Assembly: GCA_000827265.1 (NCBI GenBank)
Contig: KN834758.1
Location: 620,001 to 684,000, forward strand
DNA: 64,000 nt
Source of the DNA: Collybiopsis luxurians FD-317 M1
Taxonomy: Eukaryota; Basidiomycota; Agaricomycetes; Agaricales; Omphalotaceae
Direction of reading: 5' to 3'
This document shows positions 22,489 to 34,510 of this stretch, piece after piece. Made by a program: the position numbers and the translations under genes. Each line of letters starts with the position of its first letter. The first letter of the stretch is position 1. A model generated the notes under the pieces. It saw only the letters and a program-made list of their open reading frames with translations. It did not search any database and was not told the DNA's origin.

Positions 22489-23802
22489 ATGTTGAAGACA
22501 GACATTTCCCTGCTTGTTGCTTCGAGTAAGTTGACACTGCATGATGCTTTGTCGATGTCAGCGCTGACATCTCAATCACAGTTGTTACAACTTTTATTGG
22601 TATTGTCAACGCTGCCTCCTTCGATGGACAGTATATCCACCCAAATCTCACCAACAACGCTGTTGAGTGGTGGTGGGGGAGCGCCGTTGGTACTCCTGCT
22701 CCTGCATCTCCTGGGACCCCAGGTCCTGTTCTCCAATTTCTTTTTTACCAAGGTACCTACATTCAGGATTATCCTAAATTCAGCCTCACCTACACCAATG
22801 ATAGGGTATCCCATTCTGGCCGACCTCGACCACAGTTCTCTTCCAGAGTACTACATCGCTATAAATGGATTCTTTGGTGGAGAAGGCTCTGACTTCGCTA
22901 TTACCATCCCAGCTACATCTGGAGATATTACTGAAGGAAATGGCAACGCCGTCACAGGAACTTGGGGATCAACGGGAAATTTCCAGATCTCCTCCGACCT
23001 TAAAACAATGCAGGTTACTTTCAACGCATCCGATGCGCCATATGGGATATCTGGCACTATGAAATTCATCAGTAATCGAGGTAATCATTATGGGTGCAAT
23101 GTCACCAACGATCCCTACTTTACGGGGTTCGGGCCTGAAACTCGAACTTTGAATGAGGCGGAACAAGTATTCTACACTCAGCTTGGCTGGGCTGTTTCAA
23201 TACCTGGTGAGAAGACTGTGATTTCCGTTTTGCAATCATGTATCAAGTGCTCACGGCGCGCATCGTTTCAAGGTGGCATAGCAGATGTCGATGTCACGAT
23301 CAATGGAACTCGACTCAAGTTCACGGGCAATGGCTATCACGACCAGAATTTCATGCCTTTTGCATTGAACGAATTCATTTCCTCGTGGTATTTTGGTTTC
23401 GCGGAAGTAGGACCCTACACACTTTCCTACGTCTCTGCAGCACCTGTCAACTCTTCTGTTGCTTTCAACACAGGGTATCTCGCCACTGACCAGGCTGTGT
23501 TGCAGAATCAATGCGCCATGAATGGGTCAAAGACAACAGACATCAGTATCGTCCAGCCTAAAGGATCAATGGCCGGCGCGGAAGGGACCGTCGCACCTTC
23601 CAGCTGGACTTTGAGCTATGTGCTGGAAGATGGCTCCGAGTTCGAGTTCGAGATGAAACCGACAGGAGCGAATCCAAACACGGCTATCTACCAACGATGG
23701 ACAGGCTCAATTTCAGGGGGAAAGAAGGGAGAACAAAGCTATGAGGGTGTCGCCACTTTTGAATGGCTAAACCCTGGTCTCAATGTATACTCCCCTGCAT
23801 GA
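22489..23802 (+). CDS. Secreted lipocalin-fold protein of the CrtC/AttH, fungal Diels-Alderase-like type
   Basis: Start ATG at 22489. An intron (22526-22581) splits the isoleucine codon of the signal peptide MLKTDISLLVASIVTTFIGI, followed by VNAASFDGQYIHPN. A second 52-nt intron (22753-22804) joins VLQFLFYQ to GYPILADLDHSSLPEYYIAI, restoring the family pattern FYxGYP...PEYY. Conserved-looking segments include NGFFGGEGSDFAITIPAT, TFNASDAPYGISGTMKF, FTGNGYHDQNFMPFALNEF and SSWYFGFAEVGPYTLSYVSA. About 400 residues, with several N-glycosylation sites. The hydroxyneurosporene-synthase/AttH fold includes fungal Diels-Alderases of secondary metabolism, but no biosynthetic cluster is visible here, so the reaction is unknown. 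Confidence 0.8.
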   Translation: MLKTDISLLVASSKLTLHDALSMSALTSQSQLLQLLLVLSTLPPSMDSISTQISPTTLLSGGGGAPLVLLLLHLLGPQVLFSNFFFTKVPTFRIILNSASPTPMIGYPILADLDHSSLPEYYIAINGFFGGEGSDFAITIPATSGDITEGNGNAVTGTWGSTGNFQISSDLKTMQVTFNASDAPYGISGTMKFISNRGNHYGCNVTNDPYFTGFGPETRTLNEAEQVFYTQLGWAVSIPGEKTVISVLQSCIKCSRRASFQGGIADVDVTINGTRLKFTGNGYHDQNFMPFALNEFISSWYFGFAEVGPYTLSYVSAAPVNSSVAFNTGYLATDQAVLQNQCAMNGSKTTDISIVQPKGSMAGAEGTVAPSSWTLSYVLEDGSEFEFEMKPTGANPNTAIYQRWTGSISGGKKGEQSYEGVATFEWLNPGLNVYSPA

Positions 23803-24210
23803 CCCTGGAGTGCTTCAATAATGGAACCTATCAAAAGAAATTTCATGGGGTTGTTGCGTGTATATTGGTTGGATAGAAAATTAAAGAATATCGCAACGCG
23901 GAGGACTCAGGACCAGGATTGCATGAATACTCGCTTACAGTAGCAGTTAAACCTAATTTCGATACGTACTTTGGACTTGAATCGTTAGTAGTTCTGTCAG
24001 ATCCTTAACGACACGAAACTTATTAATATATACCCCGCTGGACAGACAATTGAGCGCTTAATCTAATCGGGAGGATTATCTTATCTATCATTAGCGCCAT
24101 GCGACCTCCGGCTATTGATTTCACGTGCGACATGACTTACTGACTTACGCTGTTCATGATTCCATCCTTTCCAAGTGCTGTAGTCTCAATATCTCATAAA
24201 GCTCCCCATC
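23803..24210. other. Intergenic region with no supported gene
   Basis: About 410 bp between two genes on the same strand. AT-rich patches only; it must hold the promoter of the acyl-CoA-binding protein gene. Confidence 0.5.
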
Positions 24211-25936
24211 ATGTCCCTTCTAGATGCTCAGTTTGACCGCGCGGTGGAAATTGTCCAAGGTTTGCCCAAAACGGGCCCGGTCAGTGTTGGCGTGCAAGCC
24301 TGTATACGGCTATGGATTTTTACCGGTTCTTTTGTAGATACAAACCGACTATGAGGAAAAGCTTACTATGTATAGGTGTGAAATCTACAGTTTTGAAAAT
24401 GCTACGTCGCTGAATTTTTGTTTATTTACGCAGTCTTTACAAGCAAGGTAAACTTACTCTGGTTCGGTAGCCCCGCCTAGTCCGGATATTGAGAACGTTC
24501 TAGCTACCGTTGGAAATGTCAAGTCACCGAGACCTGGAATGTGGGACATGCTAGGGCGGGCAAAATGGTGTGTGTGGCACCCTCTGCCCAATTGAACTCA
24601 CCGCTGATGAGATCCTCCCAAGGGATGCGTGGGCAAAGCACAAAGATTTGAGTTCATATGAAGCCAAGTGGCTCTATGTCGAAGCTTTGTTGAAAGTATG
24701 GTTTACCATTTCTATTATCAAGATAAATTGTTCATCTACTGTGGCTTCAAGGTCCTTCGGAAGTACTCCGACAAGACGATGGCCAGGAATTTAGTTCAAG
24801 AGTTGGAGTCATATAATGGGGATGCAGCGCACATTGTTGTGAATAGTGAGGATCGTTCGTTTCGACACTGTTCGTTTGCTCACTAGGTCTTTTTTGTAGG
24901 ATCAGTTGCCTCTCACTCACTAGAATCAGATTCCTCCGGCTCGTCCGACGGCGGAGATGTGCGCGGCTCCGATTTTATCCATGCGAGCCAGACGCAGTCC
25001 TTACAGAGTCAACGTCGCTCACAGCCAGAGGCTGAAACTTCAGAGTCTGAAACTGACGATGATGGAGAAGAAGAAGAAAAGGAAGGGGAGGATCAAGCCA
25101 ATGAGCTACCCAGTCGTCCAGAGCAAGGGCTCGGAGCGTCACTACTTAATCGACCTCAATCTTCTTTGTCTTCGCATCGATACCGAACGCCAATGGCTGG
25201 TTCATTAGCCATGTCTCCTCCCCCTGTTCATGGTGTGCCCGCCATACAACCACTTCCTGGGTTTGAAACGCCTTCTGCTTTTGCCGAGCCATCTCCAACC
25301 TCCATACCTTCTTCACTCTATCCCGTCAATAGCTCGTACGTGGGATTTTCCGAATCCTCTCATGAAGGTATGACACCGCCTCCGCAAGGATTTTTCCCTA
25401 CCCATCCTCCATACCGACACCAAGCGCAATCTTTGCCCCTCGGGCAATATGGTGTCGTGCGCCCAGCTTCTAGAATGACAATGGAACGGGCCATCGAAAG
25501 TGTTCAGTCGCAACTCGCAGCTGTCAACGAACGTTTAGAATCTCTCGAGTCCGTTTCTATTCTGTCTTCGAGACCTCAGCTTGGAACAAGTCCAAGGGGA
25601 ACACCGACGTGGGGTCGAGGAAGCTCGCCGCATTTACCACATGAGGAATGGGACCTTGATGACCTAGGGATGTGGTCATTGGTTCTCAATCCCTTTTCCC
25701 GTTTCATGGAACGTCTTTCTCGCTTCTTTTCCAGGAATGAGAATAGATCACCGTCAATGGTGGTTTTGAGGCGATTGTGCCTGGACCTCTCTTTTCTAGT
25801 CTGTCTTCTTGGTTTCATTCGGTTTATGTGGAAAAGAAGCGGCGTGCGAAGGCGAGAAGTAAATGCGGCGTTGCGATTACTCTGGCGAGCAATTTTGGGC
25901 AGAGATAATCGAGTTATGGTTGACCGAGGTGTGTAG
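24211..25936 (+). CDS. Membrane-anchored acyl-CoA-binding protein (ACBD4/5-like)
   Basis: Binds long-chain acyl-CoA at a membrane. The ACBP domain is rebuilt from several short exons: MSLLDAQFDRAVEIVQGLPK, then TDYEEKLTMYRLYKQ (acyl-CoA pocket Tyr and Lys), ATVGNVKSPRPGMWDMLGR, AKWDAWAKHKDLSSYEAKW and YVEALLKVLRKYSD. Introns occur after GPV, inside the YRLYKQ region, after AKW and after LLK. A long disordered acidic and Ser/Pro-rich linker follows (24900-25480), then a short coiled coil (ERAIESVQSQLAAVNERLES). A hydrophobic tail segment, LCLDLSFLVCLLGFIRFMW, is followed by basic residues, so it is tail-anchored. Mammalian ACBD5 has the same order (ACBP, coiled coil, tail anchor) and tethers peroxisomes to the ER; that role is only suggested here. 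Confidence 0.88.
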
Positions 25937-26062
25937 AATGTAGACCAGGACAATTATCTTGTTAGGGATCTCAGTTTGAACCGTTGTTTTCCCGTATATA
26001 ATTGGATTGGATAAGGATACAGTATCTTTACAATGTCTTTGTGGCTTTGCTCATGCAGGACT

Positions 26063-27858
<1,796 letters not shown>

Positions 27859-27950
27859 TTATAATCGATTTGAGAGCAAATCATCGGAACGTTCCGATTT
27901 GGATCATCGCTGAAATTCCGAAAATCCACGCGTCTTTCCGGTTTTCACCC

Positions 27951-28634
27951 ATGTCCTTCACAAATTTGTATTACAAAAGAGCAACTGGCACACCGAAAGC
28001 TTGCTGGATTTGTTTTCAACCTACTACTACGGTGCTACCTACTTGGTCTCCTCACCCAACGGCACTGACGATCGGCTCTCCAAGGTCTTAGGTGCTAGCC
28101 ACCGTAAACACTGTCGACTTTTTCTACGTATGCGAGAGCCACCTTTCAGACCGTGGATTTGCAACTCAGGTCGGTGAAAGCTCCGATGGGGCAAGTGGGG
28201 CACGTAAATTAGGTCTGAGTCCTGAGGAGATTGCCAAAGTGAAGGAGGAATGGGAAGAAAAACAGAAACGGAAAGCAGAGAAGGAAAAGGAGAAGGAGAA
28301 GGAAAAGGAAAAGGCTGACAAGGAAAAGGACAAGGACAAGGACAAGGAGTCCGATAAGAAGGACGATGAGAAGAAGGAGAAGGAAGCATCAAAGTCGCCC
28401 AAATTACCAGGATCCCTGTCTCCTTCGACACCTCAAACCCCTCCTGCAACTCATCAGCGATTTACTCTACATCGGGATCTCTTTTCTAGTGAGTCGCACA
28501 GAGTACAGTCATTCTTTTTCCCTCAATCTCTCTCTACAGTGCGATTAGCGGAACACCGTAAACGAAGGCAGACCGCTCAAGCCAGTGCTTTGGCTCCTCG
28601 TCTCCCGGGCGCCCCTACGGGAAGTATTATCTGA
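27951..28634 (+). CDS. VFA1: Vps4-associated protein 1 (Vfa1)-like
   Basis: Yeast Vfa1 binds the AAA ATPase Vps4 of the endosomal ESCRT pathway. Exon 1 starts MSFTNLYYKRATGTPKACWI and carries the first CxxC. Exon 2 gives ATVNTVDFFYVCESHLSDRG with the second metal-type Cys/His set. The middle is a highly charged Lys/Glu/Asp helix (28240-28390), built from short purine-rich repeats. A GTGAGT..CTACAG intron (about 28489-28540) joins DLFS to MRLAEHRKRRQTAQ. The exon 1 donor is ambiguous: GTGCTA occurs at both ends of the putative intron at about 28030-28090. Divergent from SFA1 (143 bp apart). Confidence 0.85.
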
Positions 28635-29221
28635 TCAAGTAGTAATGTTGCAATCTATACTTTTATCTTGTTCCGAACAGCAGGAGTTGCAAAGCTCTTG
28701 ACTCGGAATACTACGGGACTCGGAAAGACTTTATTCACCCAGGCGCCTGCTATATCCATATACCGAGCTCAATTTGAAGAGAGGAGTTTTCAGTGGCACT
28801 GAAGGTGTCAGCAGGGTCTGTTTATATTCTTTCGCGGGCGACAATACATTATCAAAAAAGCTTCTTTCATCAATAGTACACCGTCAGCAAACCCAGCTGT
28901 ACTTGTTGAGCTTAGAATCGACTCATCGCCCCCAAGCTCGAATATAGAATTAAGCCATGTTCCCGAAGCTTTGGGTGTTCCCGAATTTCGAACAAAGCCA
29001 ATAGGCCCGTGTTTTCTAGTGGAGCCGGTATACTTGGCGTAATTAAGATACATATGTCGTGTAAGGTAGAAACAGTCGGAATAAACCGCGGACAATCGTG
29101 GGTCATGACGATGTCGCAGAAGGTGATGTGGTAGCCTAGAAATTTCAAGTTAGGAGCAACCTTGAGAGCTGGATACAATCACATACAGTCGCAGTTGACT
29201 GCCCTTCTGCCCACGTATATT
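28635..29221. other. Intergenic region with no supported gene
   Basis: About 590 bp between the Vfa1-like and mS34 stops. Two overlapping minus-strand ORFs (88 and 95 residues) are open here but show no motif or splice logic. Probably 3' flanks of convergent genes. Confidence 0.5.
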
Positions 29222-29590
29222 TTAGGGATCCTTTGATTCTCTCTTCCTTTTGGCTGACTGGCACACCTGTTCAAGATAAGGTTCGGTACCGAGCGATTCG
29301 AGGTCAAGCTCACCTTTCCAATGTAATACTCCCCAAGCCTTCCCGTGTTTACCCTCGCATTTAAATTTTGACCGTGTCACAACCCAGTAGCAGTCATGTA
29401 TATTCTTTTCTGACCAACGCAGCTGGTAAACGCGCTTTCCTATGCCTCCTGAAGGCGTTCGCGACAAAACTTCATACAAATTGCCGGGGCGCGGGACCAG
29501 TGACGGAGGAAGTTTGTTGGGTAAAAGCTTTTGCAAAGCTTTTTCGACATTTACAGGCGAAGCTGAGCGTGTTATCGACGTCCAAAACAT
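29222..29590 (-). CDS. MRPS34: Mitochondrial small-subunit ribosomal protein mS34
   Basis: Component of the mitochondrial ribosome small subunit. Single exon. The start at 29590 (MFWTSITRSASPVNVEKAL) is preferred over the in-frame ATG at 29698, because the latter would run into the divergent neighbour's coding sequence. The family core is clear: NLYEVLSRTPSGGIGKRVYQ, LRWSEKNIHDCYWVVTRSK and EGKHGKAWGVLHWKGEL, the pattern G.G.RV...RW......YW..T and GKHGKAWG. Product about 122 residues with a basic end. The divergent neighbour is also a mitochondrial translation gene. Confidence 0.85.
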   Translation of the reverse strand: MFWTSITRSASPVNVEKALQKLLPNKLPPSLVPRPGNLYEVLSRTPSGGIGKRVYQLRWSEKNIHDCYWVVTRSKFKCEGKHGKAWGVLHWKGELDLESLGTEPYLEQVCQSAKRKRESKDP

Positions 29591-29674
29591 AATGAATGTC
29601 GGGAGTCGATGAATGTGGAAAGAAGGGAAAAAATGAAAAGGCCGAAGCGCCCAAAGCTCAAAACTCTTTCCCGC
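29591..29674. promoter_or_regulatory. Compact 84-bp divergent region between mS34 and GatC-like genes
   Basis: The two start codons are only 84 bp apart on opposite strands, so the promoter must be shared or overlapping. No clear TATA box seen. A Lys/Arg-rich ORF runs through it from 29609 in frame with GatC but is probably leader. Confidence 0.6.
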
Positions 29675-30145
29675 ATGCTCAGGTTGCCAGTTCGCCATCG
29701 TCTTCCATGGCGAACTCTGACAATTTCTCGTTTCAAGTCATCCAAATCAAACCCAGTGCATGAAACTGACTCTTACGGTCTTCCAATAGAACCGGTTTGG
29801 TCGGTCAATGAGCTTTTGTCTTCATATCCCAAACCCCATCTTTCTCCTGAGACTTTCAAACACCTTCATAATTTATCTGCGCTTATACCACCCGAAGAGG
29901 GTACGCCAGAATTTATAAAGCTCAAAAAGGAGCTGGAAGAGCTGGTGAGGTTAGTAGAGGCAGTGAAGTTGGTGAATACGGAAGGGGTTCAGCTTTCAGA
30001 ACTACGGCCCGTTTTGGGCGACGGGGCGGAAGAGGAAGTGCAGGAAGAAGAAAAAGAGGTAACAGAGACTGGCAGGGCTTTGTTGAAGTATGCTTCGCGT
30101 ACATCGGACGAATTCTATGTCGTTGAAGCAGACAAGAGGCGATGA
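29675..30145 (+). CDS. Mitochondrial GatC-like subunit of glutamyl-tRNA(Gln) amidotransferase
   Basis: GatC stabilises the GatA-GatB amidotransferase that converts Glu-tRNA(Gln) to Gln-tRNA(Gln) in mitochondria. The start at 29675 gives a basic, amphipathic targeting sequence, MLRLPVRHRLPWRTLTISRF. Then come WSVNELLSSYPKPHLSPETF, KHLHNLSALIPPEEGTPEF and KELEELVRLVEAVKLVNTEG, matching the GatC helical pattern of LxxLSAL...L...LVxxVxxVxTEGV. The C-terminus has a Glu-rich stretch and ends in EFYVVEADKRR. The family is diverse; the assignment rests on pattern and mitochondrial presequence. Confidence 0.7.
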   Translation: MLRLPVRHRLPWRTLTISRFKSSKSNPVHETDSYGLPIEPVWSVNELLSSYPKPHLSPETFKHLHNLSALIPPEEGTPEFIKLKKELEELVRLVEAVKLVNTEGVQLSELRPVLGDGAEEEVQEEEKEVTETGRALLKYASRTSDEFYVVEADKRR

Positions 30146-30381
30146 CGGTTTCAAGGTATATTCCGCTTTTTTCTAGTTCTTACTCAACAGCTTTAATGTT
30201 CGCTTTCAGTTTGATCAGTTCATTTCGATGCTTGAGTCCATCTTATTTGCTTGTTTCTGTGGACTTAGGCTGCGTTATGAAAGTATGATGGGACGCTTTG
30301 CCTACGCAATCACTGTACAGATCTGGTATTGCAGCGTTGATATCGATGTAATACACAGATTTCCTGAAAGCCCCGCGATTC

Positions 30382-31027
30382 TTATACAGCAGCCGTTGCA
30401 GCCACTCCACCCGCCAACGCTGATTGTTGGGATTTCTCTCTGCTCTTCTTGCTATAAACGAAGGTTGCGACTATCTCATCTACAACACGGAGTCCATGGT
30501 TGCTGATCCGTAGAATTGCAGGGCGTTTGGTGCTGAACAGACCTCCGCTGCTTCCGGGGTCAAATGAAGCAACTTCGGAATTCGGATGATGTACGGAGAC
30601 AAGCTAAAGAGATGTTTAAAGGGTGCAGTTGTGAGTAATGAACGAATATCTCACCCTCATCATACCATTTGCGTCGTGCTTCCATTCGTATTGCTGGTTG
30701 TCCGAGGCTCTAAATTCTACTTTTCTAGTGTCGATCGAGTCCATGAATAACGTCTATTCTTCACAAAACTTCAAGATCGTCTCACCTCTTCATAAGAGAT
30801 GTTGTCACCGGTATCTCGCCTGCCCCACACATTACTTTATCCGAACGCCAACCGTGCAGCTCAATTTCTGATACCTGGCGTGAGTGAGACTGACTATCGA
30901 GTTTCGTGATTGTGCTGCGACTAGCAAATAATTTTCGAGGAGAGTGTATATTGTAGAGCACGACACCGTTGTCATTGATGAGATTGGAGTTGAGTGGGTG
31001 CTTTTGGTCTTGGAAGGTAAGATTCAT
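30382..31027 (-). CDS. DUF6593-domain protein
   Basis: A basidiomycete-expanded family of unknown function, rebuilt from three exons. Exon 1 (30782-31027): MNLTFQDQKHPLNSNLINDN, GVVLYNIHSPRKLFASRSTI, EIELHGWRSDKVMCGAGEIP, ending at a GTGAGA donor. Exon 2: VEFRASDNQQYEWKHDANG. Exon 3: LVSVHHPNSEVASFDPGSSG, RPAILRISNHGLRVVDEIVA, TFVYSKKSREKSQQ, then an Ala/Gly/Val-rich end. The order (PRKLF...TKL..., E.E.H.WRSDKV, EW, VASF, VVDEIV.TF.Y..K) is the DUF6593 pattern. Introns were fixed by phase and GT..AG. No signal peptide. Confidence 0.82.
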
Positions 31028-31660
31028 GGTTTCTGGGGAATTTCTGGGGCATTTTGGGGCGAATTTTTGGAGATTTATAGCCGTACGGTAGTATGCTCTG
31101 ACGTAGCTGTGCACACACTGCCAAGCGACTGGGTGCAAACTCCACCTAACGCTTGAAGCAATACAATGTCTACGCACGCATAAGGTCTGGTGCACTGCTT
31201 TACACGGTGAGTTTTCCCTAACTCATGAAACTAAGATGTCATCGTCGACTTCTATCTCTCACAATTCTTATGCGTCCATGAACCATGAGCTAGTCGGGTT
31301 AATCATGATGCATGATGTTTGAAACCGCAAAATTGGGGATAACACAGCTCGGCCTCGGCCCTCGAGCCTGTTCTTGAGTCTTGACCGTGACATTCATTAG
31401 ACGCACATGATGCAGACCGGCTGAACTTGGAAATGTTTGATTCCGTGCTGCTTCGACGACAACAACAACTAGTACGGCACTTTCATGTTTCCAATACGAG
31501 TGATATTTTTCATTATACGATAAAGGTTTATGCTATCAGCGGCAAGTTCCTGAGAATGATCCCCCGACTCTACGGGAGAAGGCAACAATGACGAAGGTCC
31601 AAAAAACGTGGGGTCAATGCATGTAAATGAAGTTTGCTGCGGAACGTTGTCCTCCCTTCC
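31028..31660. other. Divergent intergenic region with no supported gene
   Basis: About 630 bp between the DUF6593 start and the glycosidase start. I see nothing coding or repetitive; it holds both promoters. Confidence 0.5.
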
Positions 31661-33304
31661 ATGGCGCGTCTCTCCGCTTTGACCCTCATTCTGTCGTCCA
31701 CTGAAGCTATCGCGTCCCTCCATGCTGGTTTCAACAGCAGCGTGATTGGGCAAGTTCGTTCCAACTTGATCACGGTCGCGTCACAGAGGTGAATCTGGAC
31801 TTTTAACAAAATCTGGTTGTTTTGAAAGTTTGAACTTTGCATCGAGTGTAGCTGGGAACTGGGAACAGCCGCGGAAGCGTTAACGGAGCTCGACTGGCCC
31901 GCACTCTCGATTTTCAATGCAAGCGCCTTTCCTCCGCCTACGATTCCGGATTCCTCAAATAATGCTTCTGAGGTATTGAAAATTGCTAACGAGTATGTTT
32001 GACGTTCAACATCGTGATTGCTGGTCCTCACAACTATTATGACAGCACTGTGTCTGCAAAACCCAGTGACTCCTTAGCTCTGGTAGCGGACGACGGGGCC
32101 GTAGGTGACCCAGCTTCGATCGGGGTCGCAGTTCTGCTGGCGAACTGGACGAGGTCGGACGGTTTCGATTCTGCGTACGCCACAGCGGCTAGCGAGCAGC
32201 TAGATTATCTTTTAAACTATGCTCCTCGGACGGGTTGGTTTCCTTTTTTGTTGCTTCCTCTTAATGAACCGACAACTCTTTCTCCCAGACTCAGGCGCAA
32301 TATCACATCGAACGGATGAAGTCCAACTCTGGTGAGTACGAAGAGTTGACTTTGGATTACACTGGAGATTAAAACTCTTGTATAGGGCTGATTTTATCTA
32401 CATGGCTCCTCCGTTCATCGCTTACTACGGCGCTCTGGAAGGAGGAGATAATGGATCCTCCCTGCTACAAACTGCGTACGAGCAGATCTCTCTATACCGG
32501 GATGTTTTGAAGGACGACAGTGGATTATGGAAACATGTTGAGCTTGGTAGCTGGCAGGACGACACGTAAGTCATCTGTACAGTTCGGCGTTTACTGGATT
32601 GAGTGATTCTGACTCTCTCACAGCCTTTGGGCGACTGGTAGGTGCTAGAGTGATGTCTATCGATACGGACACCAAGTACTTAATTCATCCCCAGGTAACG
32701 GATGGGCAGCTGCTGGAATGCTCAGAGTCCTGGAGACTTTGAACCATTCATCTGTGGCCAATGATTTTACTGAACAAAGTGCCAATCTCACTTCATGGAT
32801 CGAGGAGATCCTAATTGCTGCATGGCAGTATCAGGTGCGTACTTAGCACTCCTTCAACTGTCCCCGACATTAATTATCCAAACCAAGGCTGAAAACGGTA
32901 CACTTCTCAATGCCATTAACGATACGACATCGTTTGCAGACTCAGCAGGAACAGCTCTTTTGGCTTCTGTTACTTACAGGATGACTGTTTACTCAAACGA
33001 CACGTCTTTGATACTCTATGCTGATAAGGCTTTTCATCTTGTACAAAATAGCATCGACGGGGATGGTTGGCTTCGTAACACCGTCGATCCTGAAACCTTC
33101 AACACACCTACTGCTGCAAACTCTTCGAGTCCCGAGGGCCAAGCGTTTGTCCTTTTGCTTCAAGCCGCGTATAGAGACTATGCGGCATCTGTTGTGGATG
33201 GAGAAGTTGTGCCGTCGTCGAACAGTACTGGAGACGGCTCCAGCGGTGATGATGACGACGATGGATCGGTCGTCCAGCGATGTAGACTTGTTCTTCGTGC
33301 TTAA
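31661..33304 (+). CDS. Secreted six-hairpin glycosidase (GH88/GH105-like)
   Basis: Probable cell-wall or pectin-side-chain degrading hydrolase. Start ATG at 31661 gives the signal peptide MARLSALTLILSSTEAIASL. Five or more introns are needed (GTGAAT, GTATGT, GTTGGT, GTGAGT, GTAAGT donors). Core segments: SWELGTAAEALTELDWP, DEVQLWADFIYMAPPFIAYY, EQISLYRDVLKDDSGLWKHV, ELGSWQDDTLWATGNGWAAA and GMLRVLETLNHSS. The ATGNGWAAAGM motif sits where unsaturated-glucuronyl/rhamnogalacturonyl hydrolases have RGNGW. Many Asn-X-Ser/Thr sites. The C-terminus is a Ser/Asp-rich linker ending VVQRCRLVLRA, which is an unusual tail; a missed last exon is possible. Exact substrate unknown. Confidence 0.82.
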
Positions 33305-34510
33305 TGCAAGATCTCTTTAAAAAAAGCTGCTTCAAATCTCTCTCTCGAACAGTGTGGGGCTGTAAATGTGTTTGTAGACCATGTATCAACTGAAGTTACA
33401 CCATTGCGCGAGTGTGCTCTCCTTGGGTTTGAGAAGCGAGTTTCATGCGGAGTGAATGTCGACGTTGAGACTCTTATATCATTTCATTTCGAAAGACATG
33501 ACGATTCCGTCGGAAGAGTCTTGCTACCGTTTGGTTCATCGAACTGTCAGCCTTATGCAAGCCTTATGGTATGATCTTATTATAGCAACGTGTTTGGCGC
33601 TCAAGCTCAAGGTCCAACGCCATTCAACAAACAATTCTGTAAGTACATAGTTCATCGATATCCGTACAATTGTATGAAACTAGCTTCATAATGAACCATT
33701 CGTCCTTTCATCTCAGTACATTCTGACATCGGCGAAGTCGCGATTCCGGGGTAGTGCCAGGGAGGAGCGAAGCAACAGCCAAGCACGAGCTCTCGAAGAT
33801 GCTTATCTGTTTGGGGGCTATAAGACAAGATTAAATGTGATCCAAGAATCAGCGGTCAATCTTCACTGAAGAATTCAAGGAATACACGAGTTCTTTGCGT
33901 CTTCATGTACTTGAGTACCGAAACTTTATAAGATCAATTAATTTGAGAGTTTCCGAGTATGTCAACCTGAGGATGCCACTCTTAGTCGGGTGACGATGAC
34001 AGCCGAGCCCTGAGTTTCGTACCTTGGACGCGCCTTGTAAGTTGTAGCTTGAAGTCCTTGTCCTTGTTAAAGAAGGGTGCTCCAGTGTCATCTCTAGCCT
34101 CTTTCTTCTGCAGAAACTAGTTGAAAGTTGCGGTTGCGAAACAAAGCAACCTCACAGCCTTCAATCTGCGTATTATGTAGTAATATGAAGTATACTGTTT
34201 CCCTGAGTTGTTCTGACAGTTACTTAAGGCCCTGCTCCTGATCTTGGCGCTCTTGGCTTATTCGGATATCACCCTTTCCGCGAAATGGACCTCTCCGGTA
34301 GCAACATGTCGGGCGCGAGTTTCTTATCCTTCTCTTATATATAGGTTCACTTAGAGTCATTGTTCTCTCTCTGGGATCCCAAGCCAACAAGGCATCCTTA
34401 CTTCAAGCTGGGCTTACAAAGTTTCTCCTTCCTTGAGGGACGAAAAGCAGGTCGCATACTCTTTGACACTGCCCATTGGAAATATCCTTCGCAACCTATC
34501 CATCATTAAC
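33305..34510. other. 1.2-kb region without a supported gene
   Basis: Contains only short ORFs without motifs. A TATATATA stretch at 34336-34343, 168 bp before the first CAX start codon, may be that gene's promoter element. No repeat or RNA fold recognised. Confidence 0.5.

Noticed and set aside
29609..29674. Lys/Arg-rich N-terminal extension of the GatC-like protein
   Set aside because: The internal ATG at 29675 gives a much better mitochondrial presequence, and the extension lies in the divergent promoter.
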